64,000 bases of DNA from Dallia pectoralis (taxonomy: Eukaryota > Chordata > Actinopteri > Esociformes > Umbridae). Below, piece after piece: positions 36,730 through 47,690 of this stretch. Each line of letters starts with the position of its first letter. The first letter of the stretch is position 1. The position numbers and the translations under genes were made by a program. The stretch covers positions 4,137,156 through 4,201,155 of the forward strand of contig CM055762.1 in NCBI GenBank assembly GCA_029465975.1. The letters are read 5' to 3'. The notes beneath the pieces were generated by a model. The model saw nothing but the letters and a program-made list of their open reading frames with translations, did no database searches and was not told the DNA's origin.

Positions 36730-36945
36730 AAATTTAATGAAACACGCCACGCTAATTAGGCTAATGATCCTAATTAAAAGGTGGTCATGATAATTCTATA
36801 AATTATTAAGACGCAAAGATTTTTTCTCCATAAACATTGCCTTCCACAGAACCTCCCCACGCCCCGGTTAATTGGAAACCTAATTATTAGGAACGACATA
36901 TATAAAACCAAGTGGGGTTTTTATGTAATTAATCGGCGCCCGCCG
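36730..36945. promoter_or_regulatory. Candidate conserved enhancer-like block
   Basis: At least five homeodomain-type cores occur in about 200 bp (AAATTTAATGAAAC, CGCTAATTAGGCTAATGATC, CCTAATTAAAAGG, GGTTAATTGG, CCTAATTATTAGG, TGTAATTAATCGG). No coding frame and no simple repeat. Called by eye. Confidence 0.38.
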
Positions 36946-37503
36946 TCTCAATACAATATGTTGAGTTCGACGATTGTGAAGTTCATGAACTTCAGCTGCA
37001 CGGTCAGATGTTATTGATGAACAGAAACACTCCTATTTAGGTCACACCATGCATGCCAGATAAAAGCTGTAAATATATATACTCAAAATAATCTAAGTTA
37101 AATGCACACCATTCCGGATATGTCTGAAAACATTTGACTGATTGATGAATTAAGATTACTGCCCGCGCTAGAGAAATGTGAAAAGTTTGAGGCATTTTAA
37201 GTAGAATTCGATTTTAGAGGTGGGGGTTTTTAACCAAAAGTAGCCTTACCGTGGCGTATTCGACAGTGTGTGGTTTATATTGTATCGTCGTTATTACATT
37301 AAATCGGTCCATTTTCCTGCAGAATGATTTGCCACACTTTATCGCCCAGCTGATCTAGATTTAACACGATTCCCATTTATTTTTATCTGTTTTTAGAAAC
37401 TAATTTGGTTGGGCTGGACATCGTGTCTCTGTCTGAAGCTGTATGCTCGATTTAAACATGGCGTCCGACAAATGAATAGCCATAAATCCACAAGACTGTG
37501 AAA

Positions 37504-37563
37504 GTGACTGTCTGTCTGTCTGTATGTCTGTCTGTCTGTCTGTTTGTATGTATTCCTGTACGA

Positions 37564-37595
<32 letters not shown>

Positions 37596-37705
37596 ATGTA
37601 TTCCTGTATGACTGTCTGTCTGTCTGTCTGTTTGTATGTATTCCTGTACGACTGTCTGTCTGTTTTTGTCTGTCTGTCTGTCTGTTTGTATGTATTCCTG
37701 TATGA

Positions 37706-37737
<32 letters not shown>

Positions 37738-37797
37738 ATGTATTCCTGTATGACTGTCTGTCTGTCTGTCTGTCTGTTTGTATGTATTCCTGTACGA

Positions 37798-37833
<36 letters not shown>

Positions 37834-37853
37834 TTGTATGTATTCCTGTACGA

Positions 37854-37885
<32 letters not shown>

Positions 37886-37941
37886 ATGTATTCCTGTATG
37901 ACTGTCTGTCTGTCTGTCTGTTTGTATGTATTCCTGTACGA

Positions 37942-37993
<52 letters not shown>

Positions 37994-38121
37994 ATGTATT
38001 CCTGTATGACTGTCTGTCTGTTTGTCTGTCTGTCTGTTTGTATGTATTCCTGTACGACTGTCTGTCTGTTTGTCTGTATGTCTGTCTGTTTGTCTGTATG
38101 TATTCCTGTATGTCTGTCTGG
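37504..38121. repeat. (TCTG)n array with interspersed TGTATTCCTGTA(C/T)GACTG units
   Basis: Blocks of TCTG alternate with TTTGTATGTATTCCTGTA and (C/T)GACTG about every 50-80 bp, forming a compound minisatellite of about 600 bp. Its frames encode Cys-Leu-Ser-Val repeats (plus) and Asp-Arg-Gln-Thr repeats (minus) and are artefacts. Confidence 0.95.
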
Positions 38122-38564
38122 CCTTATGTCTGCCTGTGTCTGTGTGTGGGAGTGTTTGAGCAGGGATCCAGACCCCATCATCATTAGCCCCTACCAGTCT
38201 CTGGAGCCCCTCTTCCAAATGCTGTTGTCTGCTCCTAGCTCCTCCTCTCAGGATTATGGACCTCCCCTCAGCCTTGCCCCACATCCCTCCCTCTGCAGCT
38301 TGGCTCTCCCAGGCAGCCCACTGACACTACGATTAGTTCTGGCCGTCCTATGCCTTTTTTCGCCGCTACAAGTGAGCGACAATCAACAGGGTTAAGAGCG
38401 GGGAGGCGGGGACAGGGAAAGAAAAGAGGACAGAGCCGAATAACGGAGGTGCAGAAGAGAAGAGAGAGAAAGGCGAGGGGGGGGGTAGATAGCTGGAGTG
38501 AGGGAGGGAAAGTTCCCCCCGCTGGAGGATCTATGGTTGATGGTTGATAAACAGATTTTTTTTC

Positions 38565-38785
38565 CCAGAATCCTCTGTCATGGCTCCCATTAGCTAGACA
38601 GCTGTCAATTAGAGCTCCCTTGGTCTCGCCGGTTGCAGTTTATTGCAGGCGGTTGATGCTGTCATTTTGCTCCCAGTTTCGCCTTGAGCGTTATCACGAG
38701 CGCTGAAACAGTCAATAGCTGATGCATCAGCAGTTATTTCTTAAATTGGCTCACAAGGCTGCATCCTAGCCTCATTTTTTTCGTA
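38565..38785. promoter_or_regulatory. Candidate conserved enhancer-like block
   Basis: Repeat-poor block with CCCATTAGCTAGACAGCTGT, GTCAATTAGAGC and GCTGATGCATCAGC (a palindrome around ATGCAT) and CAGCTG. Called by eye. Confidence 0.3.
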
Positions 38786-41169
38786 CCCCCTCTCCTCCCT
38801 GGTCCTATCTCTGTCTCTCTCTCTCTCTTTCACATTCTCTCCCCAAAGATTGTTTCGCGAGGGGAGAGAGGGCGATGGATTGCGACTGCAGGAGGGTTAG
38901 TGAGAGTGCAAGCCGGGGGGACACACCAACACAGTCGGATACGCTGCTATTGTACCGAGTCACACAAGGACACACCGGAGACGCTCACAGTGCAGACGTT
39001 CGCACGAACGCTATCGCTAGCGCCGCGCTTACGCCGGATTTGACTGCGGCCGGCTGTTTCTTCGAACAATGGCGCACACCGTAAACCTATACAAACGTCC
39101 AGATAGAGGACGTCCTGGTCTTCATTTCTTACTTTCATTTGTGTTTATTCGTTCCAACTCATTTGAAACCGCGAAGTTTGTTGATTGACGTTCTTTCTTT
39201 TAGCTCTGACCTAAGCTTTATGGTTTATGGCCTGTGACAGAAAACAATTATTTATCGTTCACCTCGACGGCTCTGAGATACGAACAAGAAGCCTTTTCGT
39301 TACCTTTGACCCTTAAATATGATAGAACACTATCCCACAATGTTAGCATGTATGAGATGTGTCGGGACTAGGTCGTGTGAGTACGGTTCCTTGCGGTAGA
39401 TTGCAATGTCTTTTTAAAACCACGGCTTCGTTTGCTTTTTTTTCGAAAAAAGTTTTCGAACCCAGCTCTAACTTTCTAGGCGGCGTTTTCTTCTGACACA
39501 AACTCCCGAGCATATTGGCCCATCAGCACAAGCGCCAGCTAAACGTAATCTTAAGACCTGCAGACTGATTCATATCGACATTTAGTGATACACACCGACA
39601 AATCACCGACAAATGGAATGCCCTCTGAATGTACGAGAAATCGGTTTGTGACCGAACGTAAAAAAGGAAGTCTGTTCGGAAGAGCGGATATGAGGCTACT
39701 TAGACATCATATTTGATTAATCGTTGATGATCAGTTTGCCTCTTTCCCCAGTGATTAGGTAATCGCTTCAGCTCGTAAGCGTCGCTCTTTCAATATGCAT
39801 GATCTATTCTCTTTACCCCGTTGAAGTGATTGGGCTGGGGTTAGCCGTCGTTCGGCTCAGAGCGGGCTCCCACCAGAATGTGCCCCGCTGTGTAGCCTGA
39901 TTCGCTGCCGGGCCTGGGCACCGGAGCATCATGGGAAAAACAGCTCCGCTGCAAGGCACATTTTTCGAGGAAACAGGAAATTGAGCGAGTCTGAGGGATC
40001 TTTGCACTTCCTCTGCGGAGAGACGGATATGTTTGATGTTGCTTCTCGAGTAGGTTTGAGAAGCTTCCCCCGGCTTCGGCTGGTTGTGCTTTCCGGGGAC
40101 AGGATTAGGTGCTAGCCAGCTGTATGTCTGTCCGTCTGGTTCCCCCCCCACCCCATTGCCCTATTACACCAGACCTACCTTTCCCCTCAGCGATACTGTG
40201 GCTCTTTGTGTTATGTGTGACGCACCGGTCTTCGGGTCCTTTCTCTCCGGCAGCTACACGAGGGATCAAGTCTCCCGGCAGGTCTTCTCAATGAAATATG
40301 GCCGTGCGTCGAAGTCGCTGTCTGTTTAATCGTCGCGGTAGAAGCGTGGGGGAGGTGGCCCGGGAAAAGTCCAGACAGAAAGGGTCAGGGGGAAGGGGGG
40401 TGACGGGGGTTTGGTTCGGAGTGTCGTTTGGGCTGGGCTCCAGGTCTGGGCTTATTCTTTCCCTCGGTCGGGGGGTGGGCCAGTCGAAGGGTTTGGGGAG
40501 TTTGTGTGTGTGCGTGTGTAGGGGAATGGATGTTGGTGGGGTTGGTGTCTTTATGTCTGCCATGGCGACGAGAGCCGGGCATGGTGCAAGGGGGTTCCGG
40601 TGGGGGCGAGGCGCTGCAGAATGGCAGCCATCAGTCACGGCACCCTGGGTGACACGGAGGCTGTTTACGACAGCCTAGGTGATGAAAGGCAGGGGAGGCC
40701 CACGTAATCAGGGCCAGCCAGGGCTGACATCCTTCTCAGGCCTGACAGCCTCTTCCTCTCCTCGCCCGAGCCAAAATACAGCCTCAATATGCCTCTCTGT
40801 CCCTCTTCCTCCCTCCCTCTCTCTCCCACCCCCCAACCCCCACCGCGTCTCATTCCTCCCTCTCTCTCCCACCCCCCAACCCCCACCGCGTCTCATGTTC
40901 TGATCAGTCTCAGATGGTGGGATCTACTACTAATGTAGAGGATGTAGTCATACATGGGGGTGGTGATGTGTGTGTTTAAACATGTGTGGCGTTCGTGTGG
41001 GGGGGGGTGTATGCTCGTGCGCGTTCCGGGCACATGCCCTCGTGTGTGTCGCGGCGTGCGTGCGTGCGTGTGTGCATTTGTGTGGCAGGAAGGGGGTCGT
41101 GTTTTTTCTATCCGCGGCAAAGTCGTGCAGGTGCGATGGAGAGGAAGTCTGTTTTATTTTATACTGCAG

Positions 41170-41390
41170 GCCTGTTGCTAATTAATGTTTCTTGGTAGGA
41201 TTCTGTCGGAGTTGAGTAATGTTTTTGATCTTTATGCCTGATAACTGCATACCTAATGAGATTTCAAAGCTTCCCGAGATGTGAGTGCTGCTCCCTGCAA
41301 TTATTGACAGATGCCTTTTCTCCGCCATCGGGTTCTGCTCCATAAATCCTTCCTCGGTAATGAGCTTGAGAAGTGCCACCCCACCAGTGG
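41170..41390. promoter_or_regulatory. Candidate conserved enhancer-like block
   Basis: Contains TTGCTAATTAATGTTTC, CATACCTAATGAG, GCAATTATTGACAG and GGTAATGAGC in repeat-poor sequence between GT-rich and G-rich stretches. Called by eye. Confidence 0.3.
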
Positions 41391-41956
41391 GCTAATGAAA
41401 CCGATCGGGGGGTGGGGTTTGTGGTGATGGGGGTGAGGGGGCTGGGGGTGAGGGCTGGGGGGATTGCGCTCTTCTGACACGTTTTCTTCTCAAAATGTAC
41501 TCTGCAGATGTCAGTGCCGTGGCTTGTGTGCCAAAAGAGAAAAGAGGCGAGCGTGAGATAGAGAACGCGGCGTGAGCGAGAGTCGATCCCCTCTCTTATG
41601 AGAAGAGAGTTTGGCAGATTGGGTTTCCATCCGCCATGTTTTGGCCATTTTTCAGCCTTCGGAGTTTCGTCGTATTTCTGTGGACGAAGTTGACTTTGAT
41701 TGATACCGCCATCCTCCTGCTACCGAGCGAGGTTTGGAAGTCTTTTTTATTTCATTCTGCCCCTACACTCCATCTCGTCGTAACTCCCAATGGGGGGGAC
41801 GTAGGATGAGGAGAAGAACAGCCAGAGAGAGAGAGAAGGTAAAACTGAAAGACCTGGGAAAGAGTGGAGGCAAAAGAAGTTCGCTTGTTGTGGCCTGTCG
41901 GCTTGTCTGTGGGCATGTGCCCACTCCACCAGATACCCGCGGCGATGTCGCCCGTT

Positions 41957-42096
41957 CCAGCTTAAGGACAGTGGTCGCTCAGCGCCAGCTTAAGGACAGT
42001 GGTCGCTCCGCGCCAGCTTAAGGACAGTGGGCACTCCGCGCCAGCTTAAAGACAGTGGTCGCTCCGCGCCAGCTTAAGGAGAGTGGTCGCTCCGCC
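41957..42096. repeat. 28-bp tandem repeat, five copies
   Basis: The unit CCAGCTTAAGGACAGTGG followed by TCGCTCCGCG is repeated five times with a few substitutions (for example GGGCACTC in the third copy, GGAGAG in the fifth). Confidence 0.93.
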
Positions 42097-44479
42097 TCCG
42101 AAAAGTGTATTTCCTCCTCACATGGGCGCCCTCATACATCACGGACCCGCCCTTCTCTCCTGACACAATGACACGTGTCATTTATCAAACGGGCCCCTGC
42201 CAGAGCCCAGCGTGTAGGGGCCGTCTTCCTCCCTTAGAGAGGAGCCCGGGCGTCCACGCCTCCGAGGGGCCTGGTGGGAGGTGTTTCGGAGGGGTGGGTG
42301 GAGGAGGGGGCGGAGTGAGAGGTCAAGAGCGAATGGGACTGGGCTGTTTGGTTCCAGCAGCCTCCCACTCAGCCTCTGGCTTTAGTAACCCCCATGTGAG
42401 AGATCAGTGAGAATCCCCCGGCCTTCCGGAAGGGGTAATGATTGTGGCCTGTTTGTGTATGAGGACATACTCTGTGTTTTTAATGTGCACGTTTTAAAAA
42501 CATACACATGTGTGTGTACTTAGTGTTTAGCATGCCTGTGTGTATGTGTGTGTGGCATGGACACTTAACATAGTGTGTATTATTCCTGTGTGTATGTGTG
42601 TGTGTGTGGCATGGGGGCTTAACATAGTGTTCAGTATGCTTGGATGTGTGTGTGGCCATGTATTTCCTGTCAATAATTGATGGCACCTATGGTTTTTGCC
42701 CGTGTAACTTAGCATGATACATTTGTATTTGTGCGCGCAGGCGTGTGCGTGTGTCTCCGCTCACGTCCCAGTCTCTCATGTGAGGCTTGTCCTCCCAATC
42801 TCCGTCCAGGGGCCCCACATCTGACAGGTATCACTCAAAGCCCCTCCACCGCTCCCTCTCGGGGTTACGCCGGTGAATCTGAGCTCCCTTGCTTTCCCAT
42901 GATTCAAAGGAGCATTACCGAAGATGGATGCTCCTTAAAAAAAAGATTGACGATGGATATGAGGCTGGCTGTGTCATTCATCATTTTGAATATTATTTAG
43001 ACTGGCCGTGTAAAGCTGTAACCTGAGCTTTGGAGAAGAGGGGACTGAGTGCTGGATCTGAGACGTGGGTTCCGTGATGGATGGCTCCACATTTGTTACC
43101 AGATACCAGAAGAGCAGCGTTTGCTCACTGCTAACGTGCTCCAATGCCTACTTTTGCCCAAAAAGGGTAAAAATAAAGCCTGTAGCGGTCATGAGAAGAA
43201 GAAAAAAGAGAAACACACGGTCAGCTTTGTCGGACATGGCTGCACTTTCCGGTAAGCCGATGCCGTGCAACGCTAGTCGTTTTCTTGTTTTTCCAGGCGG
43301 CTTCTGTGTATGTTTGCTTTGAATTTGAAACCCTATTTTTTGTGTGTGGGGTGGGGGGTTATTTCGCAACACTGCCAAGATGAGTTGAGGTGACCATTGG
43401 CAGTGCCTGTGAGAGGAGAGAGGACCGAACAGCTGTAGAACTTTAGGAAGAAACACAGCTGACTCTGTTAGTCAGGCACGTGACTCACAAAAACACAGAG
43501 ATATCAGAGTTTGAGCCCTCAAAATGGTTCGGTCTGCGTAATCTTCTGACAATGACTTGCGTTCTTAAGAGTATAGTATTAAATACCGCCGACGTATTAA
43601 TCATATCATGAGTACCAACATCATACCAAATATCAGTTCATTGATATCCTGTTTTATATTCCAACTCACTATTTCCCACAACAGACTGCTATTTAAGGAA
43701 TAAATGCAATATGTTTGTGTGTCCTGTGAAACCCTTGACAGAATATGCAGTTTAAGTATAATTCATATTGGAACTATACGGCACTTAGTCTAGATAAATT
43801 GTAATACATGTTTTAAACTGTTTTCTTTACACAACCATTGACAAGTTATGCTATCTTTATCCACCACTAGCAAAACAATGTGGTAATCAAAACATCTATA
43901 ACGTGTTTAAAAAAATAACATCAAACTAAATATGAAGATAATTTAATAATTAAAAAAAATAGCTTACATGGCATTTTGGCTAGTTACCACTAGAGTTGGC
44001 AAACGTTTTGCTGCCTACAGACTGAATAAAGGACTACTGATTATCTTTAGCCAATAGGCGAACAGCTCCTTTTAGCTTGATTTTCATAATGTCAGCCAGC
44101 ATATCAACAAACCCTGCCCTCATCCCAACAGGCTCCACCCTATACCAAACAAGCTCCTCCCCTCACCACAGCTGGAGCACAGAAGAGAAAGCTAGAGAGG
44201 TCTCTGAGGCGTTCGCTCATCACACAGCAACATTTTTCCCAGGCCAAACCACGCTCACGCTCTATCCAGTCTATTTCTCTGGCCTTTTTTTCTGCTTTGA
44301 AGAACTGGACTCCTGGTTGGGAGGAGACATAACAGGGTCAGACACAGTGGGTCTCAGCCCTGCCCTCCATACTTGGGAGCGAAGGACCAGAGATAGAAAG
44401 CGAATGGGAGAAAGGTTGTTGTGTTTTTGTGCTCTTTTTCTTCCAGCCCCTCCTCTCTTTTCTCCCAGTTTTATAGCAG

Positions 44480-44690
44480 GAGACATGATTTATTGTGGCC
44501 ATCCATCTTTGGGACTCATCCATCACCTCCTGGTTGCTAGGCAATCATGGCAGCAGCTGTTTGCTTTGAATCAGACAGAGGCACTGTCAATCAGCGCGGG
44601 CAGGTGAAAAGCATTAGAAACACGCCATTGTCAGACGGAATAATTAATCAAAGGCAGGAAAGATAATTAAAAAGATATGACCCTTACTAG
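44480..44690. promoter_or_regulatory. Candidate conserved enhancer-like block with an RFX-type X-box
   Basis: Contains GTTGCTAGGCAATC (44,533-44,546), close to the inverted-repeat RFX X-box, followed within 10 bp by an E-box CAGCTG, then CACTGTCAATCAGCG and GAATAATTAATCAAAGGC. The sequence has no simple repeat. One of the stronger by-eye enhancer candidates in the intron. Confidence 0.38.
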
Positions 44691-44979
44691 CACTTGGTCT
44701 GGGTTGCCTCGGGAAGGGAACAGCCAGGAGGAAAGGAACAGAGTCTGAGAATAGGAAGAGACATGCTACGGGCCTTCTCTCCTTCCCTATTGCCTTCCCT
44801 CCCTCTGTCTCTCCGTCTGTCTGTCTTTCTCTCAACACTGTGAAGAAGAAAGGTGAGGAGGTACTGATAAAAGCCAGCTCTGGCAGCCTGTGGCACCGGC
44901 CCTAATTAATTAAAAAGAAATCGGAAAGAAAGCAAGAGAGAAATATTTTTTAAATAGGCCACCCGTGGAAGAAAGACAG

Positions 44980-44982
<3 letters not shown>

Positions 44983-45014
<32 letters not shown>

Positions 45015-45123
45015 GATGGGGGGGGGGTGACGCTGGTTGTAAGTGTATGATACCTGTAAACTCTTCCAATATGTTGTTTCATGTAGGGCTCCTTAAGCTG
45101 AACAACGTTCTGCTGGTTCATGA

Positions 45124-45158
<35 letters not shown>
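44983..45158. repeat. Two (GT)n microsatellites
   Basis: GT tracts at about 44,983-45,011 and 45,127-45,158 flank about 115 bp of non-repeat sequence. Confidence 0.92.
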
Positions 45159-45160
<2 letters not shown>

Positions 45161-46227
45161 ATGATGTTTGACACCTTTTGCTTGGGGAATCAGGGACCTG
45201 TTCTGCAGGTGCTCTGAGGTCAGGTTGCTCTCAACAACAGGTCTTCCTCTCCTGGGTTCTCGGTCCGTTCCCCCGTCTTACTCCCGGTGTCACCGAGAAC
45301 ACGGTCTTCCGACTGCCAAACCGCCATGTTCCCTAATGTTAGATTCTCTACTGCACCTAAACTCTGATGGTTGTGGTAATCTTCTGGGGATTCATGTTTC
45401 AACTAAGGAGAGGGGTTTAGCCCCCCCCCACACCCTAACACACACACACCCAACCACGCTTTGATCTTTACGTGTCTTTATGTTTTGGCGGCCCGCGGGT
45501 TTCTCAGAACTCAAATTTTGCTTTCATTTGACATTATCAAGGCGTGTTTTGTGGAACGCTGTGCACCTATCAGACAGCTGGAGAGAGGAGCCAGTCATAA
45601 CAGTGTGAGGGAATGACAATGTTCCCGTAGCCACAAGGGCTAGCTCTCGTCTCCAAACTCCTGTCGCCTTAAAGCGTCACCCTGGGCTACCAGCAAAACA
45701 CTCAGATCTCTATTTCTATCTCTCAATCCATCTGTCTGTCTCTCTCTCTCTCTCCCTCTCAACCTATTCAACACTGTCACCAGACCCATGACAACAACGT
45801 GAAAAAGTATTTCGATTTTGATTTGTCCAAACAAGGAGGGCACTCAGGTCCTGTCTATTTAAAGGCACCATTCTAGCCACATGCCCATCGCGTTCTTGCC
45901 AAGCAGCAGATCTGTTTTATTAGCTCACTTGGCAATATAGCCTGCTAACACAATATTTGTTAACATCCATGTCATTAATGAATTGACCACAATGAGCCAG
46001 GGTATTGAACATATCTAAAACCACCATTAGCACTAACTGGAGTGTTTAAACAGTTGATCACTGTTACTTGATTCGGACAGAATAACTCCAGTTCAGTCCG
46101 ATTCACTCAGAAATGTGTTTTATGTCACCTGTCAATGTAAATCATTTATGTTTGTTGACAGGGACTGTGAATTGCTTAAGTATGCCAAATGAGTCAAATA
46201 TATTTGTATCAACTCCTTCCCACTGTA

Positions 46228-46854
46228 GTATAGCCACCAGACCTGTAGCCACCAGACCAGTAGACGCCAGACCTGTAGACGCCCGACCTGTAGACGCCAG
46301 ACCTGTAGACGCCCGACCTGTAGACGCCAGACCTGTAGACGTCAGACCTGTAGACGCCAGACCTGTAGACACCAGACCTGTAGACGTCAGACCTGTAGAC
46401 GCCAGACCTGTAGACGCCAGACCTGTAGACGCCAGACCTGTAGACGCCCGACCTGTAGACGCCCGACCTGTAGCCGTCAGACCTGTAGACGCCCGACCTG
46501 TAGACGCCAGACCTGCCAGACCTGTAGACGCCAGACCTGTAGACGCCAGACCTGTAGACGCCAGACCTGTAGACGCCAGACCTGTAGACGCCAGACCTGT
46601 AGACGCCAGACCAGTAGACGCCAGACCAGTTGACGCCAGACCTGTAGACGCCAGACCAGTAGACGCCAGACCTGTAGACACCAGACCTGTAGACGCCAGA
46701 CCTGTAGACGCCAGACCAGTTGACGCCAGACCTGTAGACGCCAGACCAGTTAACGCCAGACCTGTAGACGCCAGACCAGTAGACGCCAGACCTGTACACG
46801 CCAGACCTGTAGACATCAGACCTGTAGACGCCAGACCGACAGACACCAGTGTTT
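46228..46854. repeat. 15-bp minisatellite, about 41 copies
   Basis: The unit GTAGACGCCAGACCT (variants CCAGT, GTCAG, CCCGA) is repeated head to tail. Because 15 is divisible by three, frames stay open on both strands (Arg-Pro-Val-Asp-Ala repeats on plus, Thr-Gly-Leu-Ala-Ser on minus). There is no start context, splice signal or flanking coding sequence supporting a protein. Confidence 0.96.
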
Positions 46855-46861
46855 ATCTTCC

Positions 46862-46940
46862 AGAGTTTATCCACTAGAGTATTTACACCAGAGTTTATCC
46901 ACTAGAGTATTTACACCAGAGTTTATCCACCAGAGTATAT
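46862..46940. repeat. 30-bp tandem repeat, about 2.6 copies
   Basis: The unit AGAGTTTATCCACTAGAG followed by TATTTACACCAG is repeated just after the 15-bp array. Confidence 0.88.
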
Positions 46941-47542
46941 TCATCTCAACTACAGCCACCAGTGAATGCATTCACCAAAACAAGCGCGTAACATGAAAGA
47001 TTTGAAACAATAAGTGCATTGTTGTTTGTCGGAGCGCCTCGGGCGCATTGCTATAAATGTAGTTACCGGTTTACGACGCGCCGGCTAATGTGATAAAAAC
47101 AAAAGACTTATGTGAGCTTGATATTTTTAGTCCTAATAAGCTGCCTAGTTCCAGAGCTATCCTTTTCTTAAACTCCCTCTCTGTGCTATTTTCCCAGAGT
47201 TCTTCCCATCTGATACCATTCTGATCTCGGAGCAAGGCATGCCCGCGTTCTATCCCATGCTAACCTCCGCGCATTCCGGGTTCACAAGTTCTTAGTTTGT
47301 GTTCGGTGCCCGCGCGACTCTGACACAGATGTGTCTATTGTAACTCGGATGCACGTCGCGTATAAAGGTCAGGACGATGCCGTGAGCAATCAGAGTGTAA
47401 CCTAGCTCGATGACACGGCCAGCCATCAACACTTCCCATTTCTGAAGAGAGGATGTTGCTCAGCCCTGACAAGGCTCACTCTGTTTATGAATTCCTGAGG
47501 CCTGATACACCCGGAGAGTCATGGAGTTCTCTGGAAGCAAGA

Positions 47543-47546
<4 letters not shown>

Positions 47547-47584
<38 letters not shown>

Positions 47585-47690
47585 GGAAATGAAGGTTGCA
47601 GTGTGCTGAACGTGTATGTCTTTAGTGACTTTATGTGAATAAAAAGTGAGTGTGTGTGTGTGTGTGCGTGTGTGTGTTTGTGTGTGTGCG
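47547..47690. repeat. Two (GT)n microsatellites
   Basis: GT tracts at about 47,547-47,577 and 47,650-47,690, the second interrupted. Confidence 0.9.

Noticed and set aside
37393..38395. Long Asp-Arg-Gln-Thr (minus) and Cys-Leu-Ser-Val (plus) frames
   Set aside because: Produced by the TCTG/CAGA tetranucleotide array; no independent coding evidence.
46113..46877. 254-codon plus-strand and 234/221-codon minus-strand repeat proteins
   Set aside because: A 15-bp repeat keeps frames open on both strands equally; the symmetry argues against a real gene.
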